Of a DNA stretch of 64,000 nt, positions 16,390-25,056 are shown in pieces. This DNA is from Plebeiibacterium sediminum (lineage in GTDB: Bacteria > Bacteroidota > Bacteroidia > Bacteroidales > Marinilabiliaceae). Both the position numbers and the translations under genes were made by a program. Position 1 is the stretch's first letter. Each line of letters starts with the position of its first letter. The notes under the pieces were generated by a model, which worked only from the letters and a program-made list of their open reading frames with translations, made no database searches and was not told where the DNA came from. The DNA lies in the NCBI RefSeq assembly GCF_026013605.1, contig NZ_JAPDPJ010000024.1, forward strand, positions 18,742 through 82,741. Direction: 5' to 3'.

Positions 16390-18888
16390 TTATAGCTTTT
16401 TATCCGGATACATGTTACTCCATTGGCCGGACTGATCTTTTAGTACTTTATCAAACCACGCAATAATGGTATCATTCCATTTAATCCGTTTTTTATAATC
16501 TAGTATATGATGGTTTTCACCGTCAATTAAAACCATTTCCACATCCTTTCCTAGTATTTTCAAAGCTGCATAATACTGCAAACTCTCTCCTACCGGAACA
16601 TTTGTATCACTTGTACCATGCAATAACAATATTGAATTCTGGAATTTATCGGCATTAAAGAGCGGACTATTCTCCACATAAATATCCTTTCTATTCCAAG
16701 GATAACTACCAGTGGCTGCTGCCGAACTATATGAATAACCCCAATAACCTTCACCCCAATAACTTGAAATGTCGCTTATACCAGCATGAGCAATAGCTGT
16801 TTTAAAAATATCAGTACGAGTTTGCAGCATCATTGTAGTAAATCCACCATAGGAAGCTCCAATGCAACCTACGTTTTTTGCATCTGCTGTTGGATGACTC
16901 TTTAAAAACGCTTTGGTACCGTCTATAATATCATCAATAGCATCTTTTCCCCATCCGTTTACATGTAATGCAGAGAAGTTTTGTCCGTAACCAGTTGCTC
17001 CACTTGGTTGTAAAACATAAACCATATAACCATTGGCTGCCCAAATATTTTTAGGATATCTACCTCCAAAGCTTCTATCTGTCGGCGATGTTCCTCCATA
17101 ATAATAAACAATCAAAGGATACTTTTTTGATGGATCATAATTTACCGGATAATATACTCTTCCATCTATTGTTAAACCGCTTTTATTTTCAAATGTCCAC
17201 TTTTCTGATTTACCAAAAGCAATATATCTATATGTCTGTTCTTTGGGGAAGTCTAGTTCTGTATATTTTTTATTTTTCAGGTTTATGGTGTAGACCTTTT
17301 CCGGTGTAGAAATACTCGTACCATTAAAAATAGCGATCTGCTTATCGTAAGCAAAATCAAAGTCATCTAACACTTCTACCGGAAGATCAATTTTTGTGAA
17401 ACTACTTTTTGAAACATCACACACATATAAATTCACACCATCACGTTCAGTGACCTGAGTATAAATGATATTATTATCAAACCATTTTGCTCCGTTTATT
17501 GAAGGTGAAAAATCTTTAGTTAAGACAGTGGCCTTTTTCTGTGCCAGGTTATAGATGTATAACTGATTATCAAAACTATTTGGCAAATGTCCATTGGTTA
17601 TTTTAAGGCCCAGATCTCCAAAAGCTTTTGCTGATCCCATAGCTAAAAGTTTTTGTCCATCCGGAGAATATTTACAATAACAACCATAAAGTTCATCTTT
17701 CCACAGTGTGTCCAACTCAAAAGTTTTCAGACTCAACTCATACATATCCTGACGATAGAAAGGAGTGGTTTGATAATCCATTTCAGTTGTAGAAAACAAA
17801 ATTTTACTACCATCAGGTTTGATATCATTTAGATTTGCAGAAAGATTACCTGCTGTTAAAGGCTGAATCAAACCATTTTCTGTATGAAGCAAATACAAAT
17901 TTGTACGATTTCTGAAGTAAGGCAGACGATCATCATTTCCAAATATACGTTTCAAATCACCAGGTTTATCTGCCTTTATAGTTTTTGATAAAATAACAAA
18001 ATCCTCGTTTGGCGACCACTGAGAAAGATACATGTCATCAATATTTTCGGAGATACACGCTTCTTTTCCTGACATTATATCATATACAAAAAGTGAAGTT
18101 CCCTGATCATTTTTTATTAGATAGGACAATCGATCAGACTTTGGTAACCAGCTTAAATTATAGGCAAAATTTCGAACTTTATAAACCACCTTATTTTCGT
18201 TTAGATCAATGATATGGGTAATTTGCTGCTTTTTGCCGGTTCCTTTCATTACATCACTCATCTGTACAAGTGCATAATTGCCCGAGTGAGATATTTTTAA
18301 ATTTTGAACACTTACTCCATCCAATAAGTCATGAATAGTCATGGTTCTTTGTGCATCAACCGACCAGGCAATAGCTTGAGTTAATTCTTCCTCTACAACA
18401 TACGAAGCCTGCATTGTAAGATTTTCATCAACACTTAAAGCCTTGATGATTATCTGGTGTTTTCCTGTTTGAAGTTTTACAGGAATATTGATTTCTTCAT
18501 TAGGTTTAGAAACTGTTTTACATTTTTCACCATCAAGATAAACTTCATAAATACTATTGGATTTGATTTTAATTTTTGCCTCAAGCCACTGTGATACGGA
18601 AACATATCCTGTTAATTCTACCAATTGATTTTTAGAATCTATTCCAGGAACATCAAACGAATCATCTTGTTTAATAAGTGAAATAGCACTTGTATTGCTT
18701 ACTTTAGTATTGGAAAGCAATTCCAAACGATCAAAAACCTTTCCATCAACCGAACCTATTTCAGCAAAAACAGGCAAATGCAGTTGTATTGGACTTGATA
18801 CTTTCCATTCCTTACAATCCTTCTCAATCTGAGCATCAACAAACATGGTGGAAGTTAAAACCATGAATAAAATAAAATATCTTATCAT
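16390..18888 (-). CDS. secreted S9-family prolyl oligopeptidase-like peptidase
   Basis: An 832-residue exported serine peptidase. A signal peptide covers residues 1-~19 (ends VDAQ). Residues ~190-560 form a beta-propeller made of WD40/PD40-like repeats such as LSWLPKSDRLSYLI, SQWSPNEDFVILS and KYSPDGQKLLAMGS. The C-terminal ~250 residues are the alpha/beta hydrolase domain, with nucleophile GASYGGFTTMM, Asp in HGTSDTNVPVGES and His in DGENHHIL. Such enzymes cleave short peptides in the periplasm, generally with dipeptidyl or acylaminoacyl specificity. The N-terminal 180 residues are an extra beta-rich region. It is monocistronic. Confidence 0.9.
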   Translation of the reverse strand: MIRYFILFMVLTSTMFVDAQIEKDCKEWKVSSPIQLHLPVFAEIGSVDGKVFDRLELLSNTKVSNTSAISLIKQDDSFDVPGIDSKNQLVELTGYVSVSQWLEAKIKIKSNSIYEVYLDGEKCKTVSKPNEEINIPVKLQTGKHQIIIKALSVDENLTMQASYVVEEELTQAIAWSVDAQRTMTIHDLLDGVSVQNLKISHSGNYALVQMSDVMKGTGKKQQITHIIDLNENKVVYKVRNFAYNLSWLPKSDRLSYLIKNDQGTSLFVYDIMSGKEACISENIDDMYLSQWSPNEDFVILSKTIKADKPGDLKRIFGNDDRLPYFRNRTNLYLLHTENGLIQPLTAGNLSANLNDIKPDGSKILFSTTEMDYQTTPFYRQDMYELSLKTFELDTLWKDELYGCYCKYSPDGQKLLAMGSAKAFGDLGLKITNGHLPNSFDNQLYIYNLAQKKATVLTKDFSPSINGAKWFDNNIIYTQVTERDGVNLYVCDVSKSSFTKIDLPVEVLDDFDFAYDKQIAIFNGTSISTPEKVYTINLKNKKYTELDFPKEQTYRYIAFGKSEKWTFENKSGLTIDGRVYYPVNYDPSKKYPLIVYYYGGTSPTDRSFGGRYPKNIWAANGYMVYVLQPSGATGYGQNFSALHVNGWGKDAIDDIIDGTKAFLKSHPTADAKNVGCIGASYGGFTTMMLQTRTDIFKTAIAHAGISDISSYWGEGYWGYSYSSAAATGSYPWNRKDIYVENSPLFNADKFQNSILLLHGTSDTNVPVGESLQYYAALKILGKDVEMVLIDGENHHILDYKKRIKWNDTIIAWFDKVLKDQSGQWSNMYPDKKL

Positions 18889-19120
18889 TCTATATCTATT
18901 AATTAATTCTATATAATCCTCAGATAAAAGTATAATTTTTACATCTCCCCCATAATTACAAATGTCATGTATTGGAATTTTGTCTATTTTTTATACAAAA
19001 CCCCATACTCAAGGGACTGTATTATATTTAAAATATTTATCTGTGATAGTTTATAAAACAGGCAATATGATCTATCCTGATTATTTAATTAATGTATAGC
19101 TATGAAAAGTATTCGCTTAT

Positions 19121-20005
19121 TTAATTAAAACACTCCTGAAAAAAATCAACGAGAGCATTTGTAATGAGTGTTTCGTTAGGTGCTCCAATAGCCTCATTAA
19201 TTTTGCTATGCGTATAGATACTTCCATCTACCTGCCATACAGAAGCACCATTTTGTTCTAACTTATCAATAAATGCATTGGCTTTTGCCAATCGCAAAAA
19301 AGTTCCTCGTTTGGCAATAAAAAACTTAGGATATGATACGCCACTCTGAATATTATAAATTGGAGAAGCTTGAATGTTCTCGTCTTCATTTGTTCCAAAT
19401 GCATTGATATATAAATCTGAATTATCCTGAACCTGATCTAAAACATCATATCCTTCCGTATCGATAGCAGCAATACCCTTTATGTTTGCAAGATTCAAAC
19501 CAACATTAGTTAAAAAAGAAGCATTGGTTCCTGTTAAAGCAACAAGGTGTGCTCCGGCACTATGTCCCATTAAAACCATACGATAAGGATCACCTCCATA
19601 TTGATCTATATGATCTACAACCCATCTTATCGCATCTGCAACATCGGTGTTATGATCCGGATACCTTACCCGATCAGAATTGTTTAACTCATATGGGAAT
19701 GGACTCAGACGATAATTGACTGAAACAAAAACATAATCTAATGTCTGAAACAAATTAACCTTATTGTCTATTTGACTAGCCTTATCTCCTATACTCCATC
19801 CTCCACCATGAACCCAAATTACAACAGGCTTTTTTATCTGAGTCATGCTATTGAAATAGACATCTAAACTTAAGAGATCTGCATCAATCCCTTCAATTTG
19901 CTTGTATTGCACTGTTTCAGAAAAATAATCGGCTGATAATTCATCCTCTTTTTTTGGATTGCATGCAATGAGTGTGATTATAAAAAGAATAAATAAATAC
20001 TTCAT
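19121..20005 (-). CDS. alpha/beta hydrolase lipoprotein (carboxylesterase type)
   Basis: A 294-residue esterase with a lipoprotein signal (ITLIACNPK, Cys15). The HSL/BD-FAE-type oxyanion motif is WVHGGGWSIGDK near residue 85, the nucleophile is MGHSAGAH near residue 147, and the catalytic His is probably YTHSKINEAIG near the C-terminus. It probably cleaves small esters in the cell envelope; the substrate is unknown. It is transcribed alone and away from NDH-2. Confidence 0.82.
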   Translation of the reverse strand: MKYLFILFIITLIACNPKKEDELSADYFSETVQYKQIEGIDADLLSLDVYFNSMTQIKKPVVIWVHGGGWSIGDKASQIDNKVNLFQTLDYVFVSVNYRLSPFPYELNNSDRVRYPDHNTDVADAIRWVVDHIDQYGGDPYRMVLMGHSAGAHLVALTGTNASFLTNVGLNLANIKGIAAIDTEGYDVLDQVQDNSDLYINAFGTNEDENIQASPIYNIQSGVSYPKFFIAKRGTFLRLAKANAFIDKLEQNGASVWQVDGSIYTHSKINEAIGAPNETLITNALVDFFQECFN

Positions 20006-20221
20006 CGGATCAAATTTATTTTAATGGAGGTTGTATCATTATGGTATGTCTCATCTTAATTAAGTAAAGGATTACCTGCTTAAAACTAACAAATTTTAAA
20101 TAATAAAAACCTTTGATACACAGGCATTGATTATAATTTTAGGGTTTAACTTTAATTAACGAACAATTTCTTTAATTGAAGGTTACTTAGTCTATAGTTA
20201 AACACAGACAATAGTTAAGGC

Positions 20222-21493
20222 ATGAGTAACAGTTTCAATTTGCCAAACAACGGTAAAAAAAGAGTTATAATAATAGGTGCGGGATTTGCAGGATTAAAAT
20301 TGGCACGAAAACTTGCCAATTCACCTTATCAGGTGGTTATGATTGACAAAAGAAACTTCCATCAGTTTCAACCTCTGTTTTACCAGGTTGCCACTTCAGG
20401 TTTGGAGCCGAGCAACATTTCTTTTCCGGTTCGGAAAGTGTTTCAGAAAAACACAAACTTACACTTCAGAAATACTGAATTACTGGAAGTTTTTCCTGAA
20501 GAAAAGAAAATTCTCACCAAAGCTGGTGAGCTAACATACGACAAACTGGTTATTGCAACCGGAGTTGATACCAATTACTTTGGTAACAGAAACATTGAAA
20601 AATATAGTATTTCAATGAAATCAACAGCTCAGGCCATCAACCTTCGAAATCGTATTTTAGAAAGTTTTGAAGCTGCCATCTTAACGGATGACAGAAAAGA
20701 ACATTCTAAATTATTATCGATGGTTATTGTTGGTGGTGGCCCTACTGGAGTGGAACTTTCAGGAGCTATTGCAGAATTGAAAAACTACGTTTTACCTAAA
20801 GATTATCCTGAGCTTGATTTTAGCCGAATGAAAATCAGGCTTTACGAAGCGGCACCCCGCCTTTTAAACGGAATGAGTGATAAAGCAGGGAAAGATGCGC
20901 TTAAATTCCTTGAAAAACTTGGCGTTGAAGTACACCTGAATACCATGATTAAAGATTATGATGGTGAAAATATGACCCTTCAGGATGGTACGCAGTATAA
21001 AGTACAAAACTTTGTTTGGACTGCAGGTGTTGGAGGAAAACGCATCAATGGAATTGCTGATGATCAGTATGTTCGTGGGAACCGATTAGCTGTTGACAGA
21101 ACAAATCAACTCAAAGGATCAAAAGACATTTATGCTGTAGGTGATACTGCTTATATGGAAACGGACTTATATCCTCATGGTCATCCACAGGTGGCACAGG
21201 TTGCTATTCAACAGGCTGTATTATTAGCCAAAAACCTAAAGGAAAATAAAGCGCTTCAGTTTGAATATAAAAACAAAGGTGCTATGGCTACCATTGGACG
21301 TAACATGGCTGTTGTTGATTTACCCGGATTTAGTTTTTCAGGTGTTATTGCCTGGTTTTTATGGCTGATGGTTCACCTAATGGCAATTGTTGGCGTTAAA
21401 AACAGGCTGTTTATTTTCATCAACTGGGCACAAAGCTACTTTTCTAGAGATCAATCTTTAAGAGTTTTAATACGACCTTTTAAAAAGAAGTAA
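20222..21493 (+). CDS. ndh: type II NADH:quinone dehydrogenase
   Basis: A 423-residue flavoprotein that passes electrons from NADH to quinone without proton pumping. FAD motif: IIGAGFAGLKLARKL (residues ~16-30). NADH motif: VIVGGGPTGVELSGAIAEL (residues ~165-185). Third signature: DIYAVGDTAYM. The C-terminal ~60 residues contain a hydrophobic helix (VIAWFLWLMVHLMAIVGV) that attaches the enzyme to the inner membrane, typical of bacterial NDH-2. The gene is monocistronic and ends in a stem-loop. Confidence 0.92.
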   Translation: MSNSFNLPNNGKKRVIIIGAGFAGLKLARKLANSPYQVVMIDKRNFHQFQPLFYQVATSGLEPSNISFPVRKVFQKNTNLHFRNTELLEVFPEEKKILTKAGELTYDKLVIATGVDTNYFGNRNIEKYSISMKSTAQAINLRNRILESFEAAILTDDRKEHSKLLSMVIVGGGPTGVELSGAIAELKNYVLPKDYPELDFSRMKIRLYEAAPRLLNGMSDKAGKDALKFLEKLGVEVHLNTMIKDYDGENMTLQDGTQYKVQNFVWTAGVGGKRINGIADDQYVRGNRLAVDRTNQLKGSKDIYAVGDTAYMETDLYPHGHPQVAQVAIQQAVLLAKNLKENKALQFEYKNKGAMATIGRNMAVVDLPGFSFSGVIAWFLWLMVHLMAIVGVKNRLFIFINWAQSYFSRDQSLRVLIRPFKKK

Positions 21494-21502
21494 AATAATA
21501 AT

Positions 21503-21536
21503 TTGGGGATTTAAGCTGTATATCTTAATTCCCCAA
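21503..21536. terminator. terminator between convergent genes
   Basis: TTGGGGATTTAAG/CTTAATTCCCCAA with a single mismatch, just after ndh and before the end of the leftward channel-like gene. Confidence 0.6.
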
Positions 21537-21584
21537 TAATTAACTTTCCACTAAAATTTCTCATCAATAAGATGCCTATGTATT

Positions 21585-23354
21585 TTAGTTTTGAATCATT
21601 TGACTGATGAGAGATACACTAAAAATGCTCAATAAAAACCATCCCAAAAATCCTTCAATGATGGTAATATACCTTGAAATCCCTTTTACAGGTATTGCTC
21701 CAAATCCTAATGTAGAAAAAACATTGATGCTTAGTGTTGTAGCATTAAGTACCCTTACCAAGGTTAGGTAAAGTAAATAAACAAAAATTACAATACTAAT
21801 TGTTATACCTACAAAAACCTTACGCTTGGGTTTAAGACTGCTCCAACGACCTTGTAATAATTCTGTTCTTCGGTATATAAAAGTTGCTATTTTATGCTTA
21901 ATGATGGATAGCAGATATAAGGGCCTTCCCAACAAAACAATAAAAAAAGGGATTTCAGCATAACTTACTTTCATCTCATTTTTATAATCTTCAAATGTTT
22001 TAAAATCCTCTTTATAATTCACAGTATAAAAATCCTCTAATCGTTGTTCTGAACGAAAATATTCCAGAAGTTTCCTGTGTTGTCTAATCAGGAATGATCT
22101 GTTAATCCCATCCCAATCACTATAAAAAAAGAAGTATACTGCAGCAAAAATTAAAATAGTCCAAAGTGAAATAATAAGGGATTGCACCGGACTAGTACCA
22201 TATTTTGAAAAATATTTCAGAAATTGATTGAACCGCCAATTAAACCAGCTTTGAATACCAGGGTTTTGTGTATATAAATGTTTATACTTTCTGGTTTCCA
22301 TATCTTTCATCTGTATTAAACAAGCATTAGCCGATTCATTATCACCTTGCGATTTATACATGGTAAAAAACTTACGGTAAGAACTTTGTAATGCATTAAA
22401 AATATACACATCCGAAACAAGTGTATCTGATAAATGAGTAAATGGCGACTGCTTATAACCATCATACAAACCAAGGCCTACAGAATCTATCTGCGCCCAG
22501 TTAAAAGAAGTGTTGTTATTTGGGAATGAAAAATTATTACTCCCTATTGGTTGTGTAAACTTACATCTTTCAATCAATAAGTTTTCTTTTACTGAACAGT
22601 TATTAAAATCTAAAATACCATTAGAAAAATCAATATTGTCAAAGCCTATAACATCATATTTACCACCATGAATAGAAAGCACTGGTTTGACTCCGGATGA
22701 AGAAATTTTGCAATGATCCAGATAAAAATTATTCAACTTTCTTTCATTCTGCCTAATCATAAACAGATACTGAAAACCTGAACGTTCTTTTTCATCACCA
22801 TTAACAAATGGACTATAAATAATTGTTGAATCGGCATAAAATGAGCAATTTGAAAAAAGAAAAACACTGGCTCGCATTTCATATACTACTACCCTATGCA
22901 GTATCTTACAATTCCAAAATTCAATATCATTCAGTTCTAAATTGCGAAAGTCAATACCTTTTTTAAAAGTGCAATTAATAAATCTAAACTGTGAAGCACC
23001 CTCACAATTATATAAGGTAACATTGTTATTGAACACCAAATTACTAACAGAACAGGTAGAATTATCAGGCAGTTTACAATCTTTGAGTAGTATAATTGGC
23101 TTAATTGTTTTTACTTGGTCTAAAGTCGTATCTGATAATAAATATTGGAATTTTATAAAAGAAGAAAGTGAATCCTTAACCTCATCGAAATATATTTCAG
23201 TATTTTCAAGTCGGTATAAAACATCCTTACAATTTTCCATTTCATCTACCCATTCACTTATAGAGATTTTTCTTTTGTAATTATTTTGCGAGCATAACGG
23301 AGAAGAATAAAAAAGGGCTACAAAAAGGAGTATTGCCAGATATATCTTTGTCAT
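21585..23354 (-). CDS. pentapeptide-like protein with K+-channel pore domain
   Basis: A 589-residue protein from the preferred Met (a 601-residue start exists upstream but breaks the signal peptide). Residues 1-~23 are a signal-like hydrophobic segment. Residues ~80-290 show a pentapeptide-like rhythm (FRFINCTF, GIDFRNLELNDIEFWNC). A transmembrane helix (SLIISLWTILIFAAVYFFF) is followed by a cytoplasmic stretch of ~120 residues, then helix, re-entrant pore and helix. The selectivity filter reads TLGFG (residues ~548-552), compared with TVGYG in K+ channels. I infer a two-helix ion channel with a large extracytoplasmic sensory part. A terminator separates it from the TPR gene upstream. Confidence 0.65.
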   Translation of the reverse strand: MTKIYLAILLFVALFYSSPLCSQNNYKRKISISEWVDEMENCKDVLYRLENTEIYFDEVKDSLSSFIKFQYLLSDTTLDQVKTIKPIILLKDCKLPDNSTCSVSNLVFNNNVTLYNCEGASQFRFINCTFKKGIDFRNLELNDIEFWNCKILHRVVVYEMRASVFLFSNCSFYADSTIIYSPFVNGDEKERSGFQYLFMIRQNERKLNNFYLDHCKISSSGVKPVLSIHGGKYDVIGFDNIDFSNGILDFNNCSVKENLLIERCKFTQPIGSNNFSFPNNNTSFNWAQIDSVGLGLYDGYKQSPFTHLSDTLVSDVYIFNALQSSYRKFFTMYKSQGDNESANACLIQMKDMETRKYKHLYTQNPGIQSWFNWRFNQFLKYFSKYGTSPVQSLIISLWTILIFAAVYFFFYSDWDGINRSFLIRQHRKLLEYFRSEQRLEDFYTVNYKEDFKTFEDYKNEMKVSYAEIPFFIVLLGRPLYLLSIIKHKIATFIYRRTELLQGRWSSLKPKRKVFVGITISIVIFVYLLYLTLVRVLNATTLSINVFSTLGFGAIPVKGISRYITIIEGFLGWFLLSIFSVSLISQMIQN

Positions 23355-23557
23355 AATAAATAGATGAATATTGGTTAATATCATTGCCATAACAAAACCA
23401 TATTACAATTGCTCCTCATATTCATAGCAAAAAGTATCAGGTTTATATTACAAGTCTACCCTTAATTAATGGTCAACTAATATACATTATTAGAGATACA
23501 TAATCAAATTGTTATTCAACTGGTTACAACCTGATATTTTGTGATATACCCCAAACA

Positions 23558-23604
23558 AAACAAGGGCAAAATAAAGGTTTCACCCTCTAATTTGCCCTTG
23601 TTTT
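23558..23604. terminator. terminator after the TPR membrane protein
   Basis: Perfect 13-base arms AAACAAGGGCAAA/TTTGCCCTTGTTT with T-rich tails on both strands. Confidence 0.75.
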
Positions 23605-23636
23605 ATTATAAATAGTTTTGACTATATTCCGTTACA

Positions 23637-24482
23637 TTATGATTTTATAATGGTAATAAAGCGTTTATTGGAACGAAGATTATCAAAATGTTTTTCATTC
23701 TCAACTTCATCTTTTAAAGTCTCAGACAATTCAATGGCTTTTTCAATATCCCGGATTGCTTCATTTTGCTTATCTAACTGAGAATAAGCACATGCTCTTT
23801 GCCAATAAGCTAACGAATATTCATTATCAAGTTCAATAGCCGTATTGGTTAAATTTAAAGCCCATCGCACCTCTCCAATTTCCAACAAAGCATCCGCTTT
23901 ATAAGTCATAGCTTCAATATCATTGGGTTTAATGTCTAATATTTCATCATAAATAGAAATTTTATCCTCTTCACTTTTTTCTAATCCGGCACGCATCCAT
24001 AAGGAGTGAATTGAATTGGTATTGGTGATTTCCTGCTGTGTTTCAATAAGAATTTTTGAACGATCCATCATTTTTTGCTCTATCTGCTGTAAACGACTTT
24101 CATAATCACCGGTTAATCCTTGTATGCGCTTGGCTGTATCACTTTTAATACTCTTTTTAATATCATTAAGCGATCGCCATCCTAACAGCACTAATAAGGA
24201 GGCAGCTGCCGTAATAATATAAAATATGTTGTTGACGGTGCTTGTTGTATACTGAATGGCCCTGTCGGATGAATCGAGTTTTGCTTCAGCAATCTGTTTG
24301 GTTACCAAAGCCCTTAAGCGTTGATTCTCCTCCCGTAAATTTTTAATCTCATCAAGAATATATCGTTCAATAAATGGTTTGTACAACGGTTTTTCAATTG
24401 AATCTTGTGCAATTTCGGTATCGTTAGAGAATATTTGTACTGATAAACCCAAGAAAATAAGTAGTAATAAAAATCTTGACAT
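23637..24482 (-). CDS. membrane-anchored coiled-coil/TPR protein
   Basis: A 281-residue protein: signal peptide (residues 1-~20, ends IFSN), a short coiled-coil EIKNLREENQRLRALV near residue 50, a transmembrane helix IFYIITAAASLLVLLGW near residue 90, a second coiled-coil region (~105-150), and about three TPR units in residues ~165-270 (IEAMTYKADALLEIGE, SLAYWQRACAYSQLDKQNEAIRDIEKAI). TPR repeats mediate protein contacts, so it is probably a scaffold. Domain layout is clear; partners are unknown. Confidence 0.75.
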   Translation of the reverse strand: MSRFLLLLIFLGLSVQIFSNDTEIAQDSIEKPLYKPFIERYILDEIKNLREENQRLRALVTKQIAEAKLDSSDRAIQYTTSTVNNIFYIITAAASLLVLLGWRSLNDIKKSIKSDTAKRIQGLTGDYESRLQQIEQKMMDRSKILIETQQEITNTNSIHSLWMRAGLEKSEEDKISIYDEILDIKPNDIEAMTYKADALLEIGEVRWALNLTNTAIELDNEYSLAYWQRACAYSQLDKQNEAIRDIEKAIELSETLKDEVENEKHFDNLRSNKRFITIIKS

Positions 24483-24706
24483 GCTATTATTTGCGCTTTT
24501 ATAATGACTAATAGCGATGCAATCTTTTAATAAATATTTAGAATGACAAGTTTATCAGCACTTAATTTTTTCAGAAATACATGAATAACTCCATAGATCG
24601 CAACAGACCTGCGATATAACAATAAGTTGAAAATCAAAAGCCTCCCCTACAAATGGTATTTTATGACTCAATTCAATTTATTCACCTTCTAATTCAATTA
24701 TTTTAT
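24483..24706. other. upstream region of the cobalamin operon
   Basis: AT-rich sequence with no ORF of note. It separates the leftward TPR gene from the riboswitch promoter; nothing else was seen. Confidence 0.5.
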
Positions 24707-24714
24707 TACTTTTG
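24707..24714 (+). promoter_or_regulatory. -7 element before the cobalamin riboswitch
   Basis: TACTTTTG matches TAnnTTTG and lies about five bases before the first riboswitch helix, so transcription would begin right at the aptamer. Confidence 0.5.
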
Positions 24715-24906
24715 CAGCGATTTGGTGGATTTCTTCTTTCAGAAGAAACCTTAAAATGGGAATCCGGTGCTTCATACCAATGAAAATTCCGGAGCTGTAC
24801 CCGCAGCTGTAAGTCCTTAATATTGTTTTAAGAACACTAATGCCACTGTCCAGAAATTGGATGGGAAGGCCTTAAAACAGGACGAGCCAGAAGACCTGCC
24901 AGGTTA
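24715..24906 (+). promoter_or_regulatory. cobalamin riboswitch (AdoCbl-type family)
   Basis: The conserved aptamer blocks are present in order: a TTCTTC/GAAGAA stem, GGGAATCCGGTG, TGTACCCGCAGCTGTAAG, the B12-box segment TGCCACTG, GATGGGAAGGC, and GAGCCAGAAGACCTGCC. It precedes the TonB receptor gene by ~150 bases and should lower expression of the whole corrinoid operon when cobalamin is abundant. Short stems follow (AACTTCC...GAAGTT at 24926-24943), which may belong to the expression platform. Ends are approximate. Confidence 0.93.
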
Positions 24907-25056
24907 TTTTAATCAGTAACGATTAAACTTCCGGGATAGAAGTTGATTCATAAAAACTAAACGCGCGTAGTTTCAAGTTTCGCATTTCTACCTTGTTGAT
25001 TTTTATAGTATTGGACGATTGTCTGATGCATTTTATTAATTATTAAAGAAATAGAC

